Shown here in pieces: positions 53,606 through 61,449 of a DNA stretch of 64,000 nt. This stretch comes from Peribacillus simplex NBRC 15720 = DSM 1321 (GTDB taxonomy: Bacteria > Bacillota > Bacilli > Bacillales > DSM-1321). The stretch spans positions 1,279,501 through 1,343,500 of the forward strand of contig NZ_CP017704.1 in NCBI RefSeq assembly GCF_002243645.1, read 5' to 3'. Positions within the stretch are counted from its first letter, which is position 1, and each line of letters begins with the position of its first letter. The position numbers were made by a program, and so were the translations under genes. Below the pieces are notes generated by a model. It made no database searches. It was not told where the DNA came from and was given only the letters and a program-made list of their open reading frames with translations.

Positions 53606-54421
53606 ATGGCTGAGAAACATTTAATCGTATTGGATCTTGATGGTACTTTACTTACAGATAACAAAACAATTTCTTCAAGAACTAAAAAAACACTCCTAAA
53701 ACTAAAAGAAGATGGACACGAAGTTATGATCGCTACCGGTCGTCCCTTTCGCTCAAGTGAACTTTATTACCGGGAATTAGGGTTGACTACACCAATCGTT
53801 AATTTCAATGGCGCTTTCGTTCATCACCCATTACATACAAGCTGGGGGGTATACCACTCTCCACTGGATATTAGCGTTGCGAAAGATATTGTTGAAGCGT
53901 GTGATCAGTTTAAATATCACAACATCATCGCAGAAGTCCGGGATGATGTTTATGTCCATTATCATGATGAAAAGTTGATGAACATGTTTAATGTAGGAAA
54001 TCCGAACATGAAGACGGGTGACTTGCGCAATTACCTTCAGGATTCCCCAACTTCGATGCTTATTCACACAGATAGTGAATTTGTAGGACAGATTCGCCAG
54101 CATTTATCAGATGTCCATGCAGAATTGGTCGATCATCGCCGTTGGGCAGAGCCTTTTCATATCATCGAAATTATAAAGAGCGGGTTAAGTAAAGCCGTGG
54201 GGCTAAAACGCGTATCCAACTATCTGGAAATTCCTCAAAACAGGATAATCGCTTTCGGTGATGAAGATAATGATTTGGAAATGCTCGATTACGCGGGAAC
54301 CGGGGTGGCTATGGGGAATGCGATATCACCAGTAAAAACGGTAGCAAATGCGACTACATTGACGAATGAAGAAGATGGTATAGCTGTCTTCCTCGAAGAA
54401 AAATTCAATATAAAAGCCTAA
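53606..54421 (+). CDS. yitU: Cof-type HAD phosphatase YitU
   Basis: A HAD-superfamily hydrolase of the Cof type II group. The nucleophile motif DLDGTLL is near residues 10-16, the Thr/Ser motif in MIATGRPFRSSE (about 44-55), the Lys in IKSGLSKAVGLKRVSN, and the late Asp motif in IAFGDEDNDLEMLDYAG. From ATG 53606 (AGAGGGTG upstream) it is 271 residues, matching B. subtilis YitU (270). Related enzymes act on sugar phosphates or flavin precursors such as 5-amino-6-ribitylamino-uracil phosphate. Confidence 0.92.
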   Translation: MAEKHLIVLDLDGTLLTDNKTISSRTKKTLLKLKEDGHEVMIATGRPFRSSELYYRELGLTTPIVNFNGAFVHHPLHTSWGVYHSPLDISVAKDIVEACDQFKYHNIIAEVRDDVYVHYHDEKLMNMFNVGNPNMKTGDLRNYLQDSPTSMLIHTDSEFVGQIRQHLSDVHAELVDHRRWAEPFHIIEIIKSGLSKAVGLKRVSNYLEIPQNRIIAFGDEDNDLEMLDYAGTGVAMGNAISPVKTVANATTLTNEEDGIAVFLEEKFNIKA

Positions 54422-54525
54422 TACGTCATTTTTTACCTTCATAATTTCTATCATTCAAGCCAAACTAATATGGACAACAACTTACATTTCGTTGTCGAAA
54501 ACGCTCAGAATCGGAGGAGATAAGA

Positions 54526-54678
54526 ATGGGTAAAAGCAGTAAATCTAAACGATTTGTACAGCAGGGCAAAGAAAGTGTTGCCAGGCATGCCGAAAAAATC
54601 CCTTATCACACTACGTTTGAAGAAGCTGAAAAAGACAGGTTGAGAATTATGTCTGAACAAAGCTATGGTGGCTTCTAA
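54526..54678 (+). CDS. 50-residue basic small protein
   Basis: A small gene I do not recognise. GGAGGAG lies 6 bases before ATG 54526 and the frame codes for 50 residues: a basic N-terminus (MGKSSKSKRFVQQGKESVAR), then a mixed part (HAEKIPYHTTFEEAEKDRLR) and a tail ending SYGGF. Its TAA overlaps the ATG of the next gene (TAATG), so the two are coupled. Small basic proteins next to KGG-type and spore-related genes are common; no function can be given. Confidence 0.65.
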   Translation: MGKSSKSKRFVQQGKESVARHAEKIPYHTTFEEAEKDRLRIMSEQSYGGF

Positions 54679-54926
54679 TGGGAAACAAATTATTTCAGAA
54701 GGCTAGGGAATTTGTTGAAGAAGCTCTCCACTCTGAGCATGACGGTGACCAGCATAAGACAGAGGAAATCGTTGAAAAAGCTCTCCACTCTGAGCATGGC
54801 GGTGACCAGCAAAAGACAGAGGAAATCGCTAAAAATGCTCTTTCATCAGCCTTTGCCAATACGAGTGAGGCCGAAAAAGAACAACTGCGAGAACTCCAGG
54901 AAGAGCTGGAAAACCACTCTAAATAA
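54678..54926 (+). CDS. Small acidic protein with a tandem 19-residue repeat
   Basis: An 82-residue, soluble, charged protein that may be of the DUF3813 type (opening GNKLFQKAREFVEEAL). It contains a tandem repeat: ALHSEHDGDQHKTEEIVEK followed by ALHSEHGGDQQKTEEIAKN. The C-terminus is a Glu-rich helix (EAEKEQLRELQEELENHSK). Its ATG overlaps the preceding stop codon. It ends at a strong terminator shared with the convergent KGG gene. The function is unknown. Confidence 0.65.
   Translation: MGNKLFQKAREFVEEALHSEHDGDQHKTEEIVEKALHSEHGGDQQKTEEIAKNALSSAFANTSEAEKEQLRELQEELENHSK
54723..54836 (+). repeat. 57-base tandem duplication inside a coding region
   Basis: Two 57-base units (54723-54779 and 54780-54836) start GCTCTCCACTCTGAGCATG and differ by only a few bases. 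They encode the two 19-residue repeats of the small acidic protein, so the reading frame is kept. The high identity suggests a recent duplication. Confidence 0.85.
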
Positions 54927-54929
54927 CTT

Positions 54930-54958
54930 GAAAGCCTCCAGGATTTCTGGAGGCTTTC
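54930..54958. terminator. Terminator between the repeat protein and the KGG gene
   Basis: GAAAGCCTCCAG-GATTT-CTGGAGGCTTTC is a perfect 12-bp stem; the flanking T runs are short, but it lies between two convergent genes. Confidence 0.8.
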
Positions 54959-54970
54959 GCTTTGTTTTCA

Positions 54971-55222
54971 TCAATTGTTATTTCGTGCCTTACCGCCTTT
55001 TTCACCGATTTCTTTATAAAAGTCTTTACCATGGGAATCAGCAGTGGCTTCTCCGCCCTTTTGTCCAATTTCTTGATAAAATTCCTTATCATGATTATCC
55101 GATGTGGCTTCTCCGCCCTTTTGCCCAATTTCCCGGTAAAAATCCTTGTCGTGATTTTTAGAAGTAGCTTCCCCGCCTTTACGGCCTGCTTCCTGCCTGC
55201 TCATTTTTTCGTCGTTAGCCAT
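54971..55222 (-). CDS. KGG-repeat general stress protein (GsiB-like)
   Basis: A hydrophilic, LEA-like protein of 83 residues made of four repeats of the type (G/E)xKGGEATSxNHDKxFYxEIG, each with a central KGG. The B. subtilis general stress protein GsiB (123 residues) is built the same way. Such proteins protect the cell in desiccation and salt stress. I chose ATG 55222 with GAAGGAG upstream. A plausible SigB promoter is 49 bases before the start. It converges with the small repeat protein gene. Confidence 0.88.
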   Translation of the reverse strand: MANDEKMSRQEAGRKGGEATSKNHDKDFYREIGQKGGEATSDNHDKEFYQEIGQKGGEATADSHGKDFYKEIGEKGGKARNNN

Positions 55223-55270
55223 TTTTATCACTCCTTCATAAGATTTTAAATTGGCGCTACAATATGAGAA

Positions 55271-55296
55271 TTAGCCGTTTTGTACAGGCAATAAAC
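55271..55296 (-). promoter_or_regulatory. Possible SigB promoter of the KGG stress gene
   Basis: Minus-strand GTTTAT (55291-55296) and GGCTAA (55271-55276) are 14 bases apart, close to the SigB consensus GTTTAA-N12-15-GGGTAT. Confidence 0.6.
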
Positions 55297-55358
55297 TTAA
55301 AACGCCTAAATACTACCTTTTGTAATAGAAGTGTAATGGCCTTAATTTTTTGTTAACA

Positions 55359-56201
55359 TCATTCCCTGCGGAAAGTTCCAACAATGCCTGAAGTTTCTAT
55401 GATGTTTGTGAAAGCATGAGGATCCACTTCCTTTATGATCCGTTCAAGGTCATACAGTTCATACCTTGTAATGACAATCAATAACATTTCCTTAGTTTCG
55501 TTGGTGAACGCCCCTTTTGCAGGAACTCTTGTAATTCCGCGAACTAACTGAGCATGGATTGCCTGTTTAAGTTCTTCACTTTTCTTTGTAATGATCATGG
55601 CCGTAAGCTTTTCATGTCGCGTATGTATCGCGTCAACAACACGGGTCGATGTGTAAAGGGTAACAAGTGTGTACAAAGCTTTTTCCGGTCCATAAACAGC
55701 ACCTGCCGTTACAATGATCACGCCATTCAGCAGAAATAAATAAGTACCCACAGGTTTATCTTTCTTCCGTGATAGAAGCATAGCGATAATATCCATTCCC
55801 CCAGTCGATGCACCGTATTTCAAGGTGATCCCCACACCTACTGCAGCTATCACTCCGCCAAACACCGCATTCAATAATATGTCAGGTGACCAGCGTGTAA
55901 TCGGAATGATTTCCATAAAGAAGGACATCAAGACAACGCTGAGGAAACTATAAAAAGTAAAAGACTTTCCAACTTTTCGCCAAGCAATGATCGTTACTGG
56001 AATGTTCAATAAAAGCAATAGAATACCTGTCGATACATTAAAAGGAGCAAAAGAACCAATCATCCTCGATAAAAGCTGGGCCACTCCTGTAAAGCCGCTT
56101 GCATATACGTTTGCCGGTATTAGAAAAAAGTTCATTGCGATGGCATTCAGTAATGCTCCGACCACAACTATGATAATTTTCTTCATTTCACCACTGTACA
56201 T
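55359..56201 (-). CDS. yitT: YitT-family membrane protein (DUF161/DUF2179)
   Basis: A 280-residue membrane protein with about five helices in the first 190 residues (for example KIIIVVVGALLNAIAMNFFL and VFGGVIAAVGVGITL), and a cytoplasmic C-terminal DUF2179 domain (about 200-280, with VTRYELYDLERIIKEVDPHA). It is the length of B. subtilis YitT. The start is ATG 56201, 8 bases after GGAGG. The function is unknown; a transport or sensing role is often suggested for the family. Its neighbours yitS and yitU keep the B. subtilis order. Confidence 0.9.
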   Translation of the reverse strand: MYSGEMKKIIIVVVGALLNAIAMNFFLIPANVYASGFTGVAQLLSRMIGSFAPFNVSTGILLLLLNIPVTIIAWRKVGKSFTFYSFLSVVLMSFFMEIIPITRWSPDILLNAVFGGVIAAVGVGITLKYGASTGGMDIIAMLLSRKKDKPVGTYLFLLNGVIIVTAGAVYGPEKALYTLVTLYTSTRVVDAIHTRHEKLTAMIITKKSEELKQAIHAQLVRGITRVPAKGAFTNETKEMLLIVITRYELYDLERIIKEVDPHAFTNIIETSGIVGTFRRE

Positions 56202-56357
56202 CCTAAAAACCTCCATTTCACCCTTATTCTATTATCTTTTTACCCTTAATTATTTATTCTATTTACGTAGAGATTGAATTTTTACCGTTACATGCTACAC
56301 TAAAAAGTAGAGTGACCACTCATTTTCTAAAAATTGTAAAAAGAAAGCAGGTGTATT

Positions 56358-57224
56358 ATGGCTATCACAATTCTTGCAGATAGTGCATGTGATTTGCCGT
56401 TGTCTTTCTATAAGGAAAACAATGTTTCATTAATCCCTTTACAAGTCCATCTTGACGGGGAAAATTACGAAGATTTACTTACCATTAATTCTCACGAAGT
56501 CTATCAGGCGATGCTGGAGGGAAAAGCCCCGAAAACATCGCAAGCTTCCCCAGAATACTTTATAGAAACTTTCACACAGTTTGCCAAGGAGAAAAAACAA
56601 GGGATTTATATAGCCTTTTCCTCTGAGTTATCAGGAACATATCAAACGGCAGTGATGATTCTTAATCAGGTGAAGGAAGAGTACCCTGACCTTGACATTG
56701 AAATCGTCAATACGAAATGCGCTTCGATGGGCGTCGGTTTAATTGTAAAGAAAGCAGCCGATCTAGCAGCAAACGGTGCCACTAAAGAAGAAATCCTAGC
56801 TGATATCGAATTCCAAACCCGGCATATGGAGCATTTATTCACTGTAGATAACCTTGAATATTTGGCTCGTGGCGGCCGCATCTCCAAGACATCTGCCCTT
56901 GTTGGCGGTTTATTAAACATTAAACCGTTATTGCATGTTGAAGATGGGAAGCTTGTTCCACTTGAAAAGATACGCGGCAAAAAGAAATTGATTAAACGTG
57001 TAATCGAATTAATGCACGAAAGAGGCAAAAATTTAACAACCCAAACGATTGCCATCAGTCATGGTGATGATGAAGCAACGGCCCTGGAATGGAAGGAAGC
57101 CATTCAAAATGAATTCGGGACAACCGATTTCATGATCCATACAATTGGCTCCGTCATCGGTGCACATGCCGGTCCTGGTACAATTGCCCTCTTCTTCTTA
57201 AACGATACCCCTGAGAAATCATAA
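56358..57224 (+). CDS. yitS: DegV family protein YitS
   Basis: A fatty-acid-binding protein of the DegV type, the family that includes the FakB subunits of fatty acid kinase. The 288-residue protein has the ILADSACDLPLSFYKENNV start, the middle IAFSSELSGTYQTA (about 90-103), and GGRISKTSALVGGLLNIKP (about 174-192). A FakB role needs a FakA kinase gene, not seen here. B. subtilis YitS has about 283 residues. The ATG follows AGAAAGCAGG. It is divergent from yitT. Confidence 0.9.
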   Translation: MAITILADSACDLPLSFYKENNVSLIPLQVHLDGENYEDLLTINSHEVYQAMLEGKAPKTSQASPEYFIETFTQFAKEKKQGIYIAFSSELSGTYQTAVMILNQVKEEYPDLDIEIVNTKCASMGVGLIVKKAADLAANGATKEEILADIEFQTRHMEHLFTVDNLEYLARGGRISKTSALVGGLLNIKPLLHVEDGKLVPLEKIRGKKKLIKRVIELMHERGKNLTTQTIAISHGDDEATALEWKEAIQNEFGTTDFMIHTIGSVIGAHAGPGTIALFFLNDTPEKS

Positions 57225-57292
57225 ACATACATACTCCCTTCCATAATTGTGAACAATATATATTGATCAGATAATGGAAGGGAGTTTTCACT

Positions 57293-57424
57293 ATGTCCAA
57301 AACAACCGATGACAATAAAAGGCCAAAAGATAACCAAGCGAGAAATGCTGAAAAAAATATCGCATATCAGGAAAACCTTGCTGCCGGTAAGCACTCCTAT
57401 TCGAAGAAAACGGACCATAAATGA
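57293..57424 (+). CDS. 43-residue basic hydrophilic small protein
   Basis: A small gene with GGAAGGGAG about 9 bases before ATG 57293 and a 43-codon frame to TGA 57424, then at once a terminator. The product, rich in Lys, Asn, Asp and Gln (KTTDDNKRPKDNQARNAEKN), has no hydrophobic segment and ends SYSKKTDHK. It resembles small disordered spore or stress proteins in composition only. It is not assigned. Confidence 0.6.
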   Translation: MSKTTDDNKRPKDNQARNAEKNIAYQENLAAGKHSYSKKTDHK

Positions 57425-57452
57425 AGCGCGGGGCTTGTCCCCTCGCTTTTTT
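57424..57452 (+). terminator. Terminator after the 43-aa gene
   Basis: AAGCG-C-GGGG, a CTTGT loop and CCCC-T-CGCTT form a stem with one mismatch, followed by TTTTAA. It overlaps the stop codon of the small gene. Confidence 0.78.
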
Positions 57453-57527
57453 AATATGGTTTATATAGTTGTCTTCCTATCACACTTTCTCTATAATAAA
57501 GGAAATAAACCCTGCTGGAGGTAAGTG

Positions 57528-58019
57528 ATGGCAAAGGAAAATTCATTTGATATTGTTTCGAAAGTAGACTTTTCAGAGGTAACGAATGCAGTTACCATGG
57601 CTATGAAGGAAATACAAACACGCTATGATTTTAAAGGGAGTATAAGCAGCATCACCATTGAAAAAGAGGACCTGGTTTTAGTATCCGACGATGAATATAA
57701 GCTCGAACAGCTGAAGGATGTTCTCATTAGTAAACTCATTAAACGTGACGTACCAGTCAAGAACCTGGACTATGGCAAATTAGAAGGTGCTTCTGGTGGA
57801 ACCGTTCGCCAACGGGCTAAGCTAATTCAAGGCATCGATAAGGAACAAGCAAAAAAAATCAATACCATCATTAAAAATAGCGGTCTTAAAGTGAAAAGCC
57901 AAATCCAGGATGATCAAATCCGTGTTACCGGTAAGAACCGGGATGATTTGCAAGGAATCATTTCCGCAATCCGGGGCGCTGATCTGTCCATTGATGTACA
58001 ATTCTTAAATTACCGCTAA
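57528..58019 (+). CDS. yitK: YajQ-family nucleotide-binding protein YitK
   Basis: A 163-residue protein of the YajQ/UPF0234 family, the same length as B. subtilis YitK. The typical start is [20 protein letters not shown], then the RYDFKGS motif (about 33-39), [16 protein letters not shown] (about 86-101), and [19 protein letters not shown] near the end. YajQ proteins bind RNA, GTP and, in Xanthomonas, cyclic di-GMP. ATG 57528 has GGAGGTAAG upstream. A weaker stem-loop with a T run follows at 58025-58058. Confidence 0.92.
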   Translation: MAKENSFDIVSKVDFSEVTNAVTMAMKEIQTRYDFKGSISSITIEKEDLVLVSDDEYKLEQLKDVLISKLIKRDVPVKNLDYGKLEGASGGTVRQRAKLIQGIDKEQAKKINTIIKNSGLKVKSQIQDDQIRVTGKNRDDLQGIISAIRGADLSIDVQFLNYR

Positions 58020-58254
58020 GTATGAAGGCCTCACCTGCTTTGGGTGGGTCTTTTTTTATTGCAACTGCCTCTATCAACGGTCAAATCACCTTCTGCTTCA
58101 AATGAATCGCCTTCATGGAACATGGAAAGACTAGTCATGTTCCCTTCAGTTAAAACATTAATAGACTTATTTTGGTCAATTTTTCCATGTTTCCTTTTTT
58201 CAAAAAAAAGGAATAGAAAAAGCGTAGATAAATTAAACAGGAGGCGTTTTAATC

Positions 58255-59130
58255 TTGACTACTCAAAACCAAAATCAGAACAAGCAAGGATTTCCACCTC
58301 AACATCAACAGCATCAACCTGGATTGGAAACAAAAATGGAACCGAACCCAGATTCTGTTAAAGCTGCCTACAAAGGAAGCGGCAAACTAAAAGGTAAAAC
58401 GGCAATCATAACAGGTGGAGACAGCGGAATCGGTAAATCGGTTGCCATTTATTACGCTAAAGAAGGAGCAAATGTGACAGTTGCATACTTGGATGAACAC
58501 GAGGATGCCAAAACTACAAAAGAATTGATCGAAAAAGAAGGTCAGAAATGTTTACTCATTTCCGGAGATATCGGTGATGAAGCCTTCTGCCAGGATGTAG
58601 TCAAAAAAACGGTTGATGAATTTGGCGGTTTGGACATTCTAGTCAACAACGCCGGAGAACAGCATGTGCAGACAAGTATCCTTGACATTTCAGCTGAACA
58701 ATTGGAAAAAACGTTCCGCACGAATATTTTCTCGATGTTCCACTTAACTAAAGCTGCGTTGAAGCACCTTAAAAAAGGAAGCAGCATCATTAATACAACC
58801 TCTATCACAGCCTATCAAGGCAACCCAAAACTAATCGATTACTCTTCAACAAAAGGTGCAATACTGGCATTTACAAGAGCCCTGTCGAACTCCATTTCAA
58901 AAGATGGCATCAGAGTGAACGGTGTTGCGCCAGGCCCGATCTGGACACCGCTGATTCCTGCCTCATTCGGTGAAGCGGATGTTGCCAAATTCGGACAGGA
59001 TACTCCAATGGGCCGCGCAGGGCAGCCAGAGGAATTAGCACCAGCCTATGTATATTTGGCAAGTGATGATTCATCCTATGTCAGCGGACAAGTCATCCAT
59101 GTAAACGGCGGGACCGTTGTAAACGGATAG
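58255..59130 (+). CDS. SDR oxidoreductase, general-stress type
   Basis: A 291-residue short-chain dehydrogenase similar in pattern to B. subtilis general stress protein 39 (YdaD) and YhdF. A Gln-rich leader (about 1-40: QNQNQNKQGFPPQHQQ) is followed by the TGGDSGIGKSVAIYYA cofactor motif (about 53-68), LVNNAGEQH, and the catalytic Tyr-x3-Lys in IDYSSTKGAIL (about 198-208), with the final GQVIHVNGGT. The TTG start has CAGGAGG upstream. A SigB-like pair (GTTTCC, GGAATA; 15-base spacer) lies just before, but is weak. The substrate is unknown. Confidence 0.9.
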   Translation: MTTQNQNQNKQGFPPQHQQHQPGLETKMEPNPDSVKAAYKGSGKLKGKTAIITGGDSGIGKSVAIYYAKEGANVTVAYLDEHEDAKTTKELIEKEGQKCLLISGDIGDEAFCQDVVKKTVDEFGGLDILVNNAGEQHVQTSILDISAEQLEKTFRTNIFSMFHLTKAALKHLKKGSSIINTTSITAYQGNPKLIDYSSTKGAILAFTRALSNSISKDGIRVNGVAPGPIWTPLIPASFGEADVAKFGQDTPMGRAGQPEELAPAYVYLASDDSSYVSGQVIHVNGGTVVNG

Positions 59131-59236
59131 GGCCTTACCTTTTCAGTGGATTTCACAAATCCACTGCTTTTACTCTTTCAAGCAGGATATTTCCGGTTAA
59201 CGCGGAATATATGGATGGGAAGGAGTGGAGTCATTT

Positions 59237-60025
59237 TTGGAAAATATTGTAGATCCATGGTTCACCGTTCAGGAATTGGACTCAAAAACGTTTGCAATCA
59301 GTGAATATGGTCATTGGGAGAAAGTTCATTCCTTTTTATTACTTGGGGAGACCCGAGCTGCGTTAATCGACACAGGGTTAGGCATCTGTTCGATTAAGCG
59401 GATTACAGACCAGCTTACCAATCTTCCAATTATCGTCCTGACCACACACGTTCATGCGGATCATATTGGCGGTCATGGAGATTATGATACAATTTATGTT
59501 CATGGTGATGATGCCAATTGGCTAATCAACGGCATTGAAGGTTTGTCCTTGGAACAAATAAGAAAGAACATGGCCCGGGATATCACTGTACCCATACCCG
59601 AATCATTCGATCCTTTTACATACAACCCATACCAGGGGTACCCTGATAGGCTCTTATCGGATGGGGACACGATCGATCTTGGGAACCGCAGTTTAAACAT
59701 TTATCACACACCTGGGCATTCACCTGGCCACATCTCAATTTTGGATAATGAAACAGGTTATTTATTTACTGGCGACCTGCTTTATTCAGATACTCCAGTT
59801 TATGCATTTTATCCCTCGACAAGCCCTGAAGACCTTGTGAATTCGTTAGAAAAAATCGCAAAGATCAAGGCAGTCTCCAAAATCTATGGCGGACACAACC
59901 AACTCGGCCTCGAACCAAGGATTCTTGAGGAAGTCCTTGCAGCCATTCAATATCTTAAAGAGAATAATTTAGTCAGACACGGAACGGGTGTACATGCATT
60001 CAAAAGTTTCAGCGTACATTTCTAG
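59237..60025 (+). CDS. Metallo-beta-lactamase-fold hydrolase
   Basis: An MBL-fold protein of 262 residues. The zinc motif HxHxDH is in LTTHVHADHIGGHGD (about 73-87), the next His in HTPGHSPGHISI (about 158-169), the Asp in LFTGDLLYSD, and a last His in IYGGHNQLG. The start is uncertain: TTG 59237 stands 6 bases after GGAGTGGAG, while GTG 59225 would overlap that site. Substrates of such hydrolases range from hydroxyacylglutathione to RNA; the function here is open. It is followed by a bidirectional terminator. Confidence 0.85.
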   Translation: MENIVDPWFTVQELDSKTFAISEYGHWEKVHSFLLLGETRAALIDTGLGICSIKRITDQLTNLPIIVLTTHVHADHIGGHGDYDTIYVHGDDANWLINGIEGLSLEQIRKNMARDITVPIPESFDPFTYNPYQGYPDRLLSDGDTIDLGNRSLNIYHTPGHSPGHISILDNETGYLFTGDLLYSDTPVYAFYPSTSPEDLVNSLEKIAKIKAVSKIYGGHNQLGLEPRILEEVLAAIQYLKENNLVRHGTGVHAFKSFSVHF

Positions 60026-60033
60026 CAAAAAAA

Positions 60034-60055
60034 GGCATTGCTTTTACGCAATGCC
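60034..60055. terminator. Bidirectional terminator between the MBL and LacI-type genes
   Basis: GGCATTGC-x6-GCAATGCC flanked by an A run on the left and CTTT on the right; on the minus strand it gives TTTTTTT after the stem. Confidence 0.82.
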
Positions 60056-60063
60056 CTTTCCGT

Positions 60064-61107
60064 TCAATAAGTCATGGCCATTGCACCTTGCTTGATCGAT
60101 CTGCAGGAATGCCTTTCCACGAAATGATGTGGAATGATGGTCCCAGCAGGAGTATCTCCGGTCTGCAGCATGTGAATGATGCCCTTAGCGGCCTGATATC
60201 CCAAATCAAAAATGTTAATATCTACGGAAGTCAGGGCTGGTAATGACAGTTCAGAGAAAACAACGTTATTGAAGCTGACGATTGACATTTCTTCAGGAGT
60301 GCGCACGCCCATCTCGCGAAGTGAATGCACGATTCCAAGTGCCATAAGATCATCACTGACCACCAATGCGGTTGGTGGTTCATCAATGGATAGTAACCTT
60401 TTTGCAGCTGCTTGTCCCCCTTCATGCAAAAAATCTTCATGCAGGGTATATTCCCTCCTTCGATCGATTCCAGCCCTCTTCAATGCCCGTTCATATCCCG
60501 ACAAGCGATCAAGGGTCATCACAAGGGTTACATCACCTCCGATGAATCCAATCCTTTCATGTCCTAACTGTATGAGGTAATCCGTTGCCTGTTCGGCAGC
60601 CAAGACATTATCATTATCAACATATGTTATCTCTTCGATAAAATCAAAGGGTTTCCCAATGATCACAAATGGAAAAGCCCTTGCTCTCAAATAGGTCAGG
60701 ATGTGATCGTTCATCCTTGAATACATCAGGATTATTCCATCCACCATCCCCCCCTGCACCATATTGACTACTCCTTCGTAGATTTCATCTTCTGTTTTTC
60801 CCGTGCTTAGCAACAGGGAATAATGGTTTTCCTGAGCTCCCTCACTTAGACCCTGGAGGATCGTCGAAAAAAATGGATTTTGATAATAATCATTTGACGA
60901 ACTAGGCATTACCAAGCCAATGATCCTTGTCGATTGATTGGCAAGACTACGTGCAATGAAGTTTGGATGGTATCCTAATTTACTCATCGCCTTACGTACC
61001 CGTACCTTTGTTTTTTCACTTATACGAGGATTGTTTGCAATCACTCGAGAAACTGTTGAAGGAGCAACATTCGCTAGCTGTGCCACATCTTTTATTGTGA
61101 TGGCCAT
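60064..61107 (-). CDS. LacI/GalR-family sugar regulator (MalR-like)
   Basis: A 347-residue LacI-type regulator. The N-terminal HTH (ITIKDVAQLANVAPSTVSRV) starts at the second residue and is followed by the hinge, where HPNFIARSLA makes the minor-groove contact; the periplasmic-binding-like effector domain (about 60-330) contains LIQLGHERIGFIGG and TALVVSDDLMALGI. ATG 61107 follows GAGAGGGG. The genes upstream encode an alpha-glucosidase and a surface alpha-amylase, so the likely role is repression of maltose or starch use. No operator was clearly found. Confidence 0.88.
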   Translation of the reverse strand: MAITIKDVAQLANVAPSTVSRVIANNPRISEKTKVRVRKAMSKLGYHPNFIARSLANQSTRIIGLVMPSSSNDYYQNPFFSTILQGLSEGAQENHYSLLLSTGKTEDEIYEGVVNMVQGGMVDGIILMYSRMNDHILTYLRARAFPFVIIGKPFDFIEEITYVDNDNVLAAEQATDYLIQLGHERIGFIGGDVTLVMTLDRLSGYERALKRAGIDRRREYTLHEDFLHEGGQAAAKRLLSIDEPPTALVVSDDLMALGIVHSLREMGVRTPEEMSIVSFNNVVFSELSLPALTSVDINIFDLGYQAAKGIIHMLQTGDTPAGTIIPHHFVERHSCRSIKQGAMAMTY

Positions 61108-61326
61108 GCATTTCCCCTCTCCTCTCTTAGCCTTTATTGACTTCATTTAAAAAAAGGTGAATACCAATAAACACTTCTCTAATATTCGTTTTATATTTAT
61201 ACATTTTGTATGTATTCATAATACACTCAGTTCAATAGTTATATCCATACTTTTTTTAATGTTTGTTCAATTTTTCAGAAAATACTTACTTTTCCGTTTT
61301 TTTCATCTATGTTTTAAAATTCAAAA

Positions 61327-61351
61327 AGAAGCTGATGTATGATCAGCTTCT
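61327..61351 (-). terminator. Terminator downstream of the alpha-glucosidase gene
   Basis: AGAAGCTGAT-CATAC-ATCAGCTTCT, a perfect 10-bp stem, followed on the minus strand by TTTTTGAAT. It lies about 100 bases after the glucosidase stop, before the regulator gene. Confidence 0.78.
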
Positions 61352-61449
61352 AAAAAAACGACAGGACTATTGGGAATTAAGAAGTCAGACGACTAACTAC
61401 ATAGGTTTTAAGCTAATTTCCAATCAAGTACATAAAAGTGATTTACAAA

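Noticed and set aside
55559..55739. CRISPR array or tRNA gene anywhere in the window
   Set aside because: I scanned for regularly spaced short repeats and tRNA-like GGTTCGAATCC arms and saw none; the only tandem repeat is the coding 57-base duplication.
58190..58254. SigB promoter for the SDR gene
   Set aside because: GTTTCC and GGAATA, 15 bases apart, match the consensus at too few positions to list as a feature.
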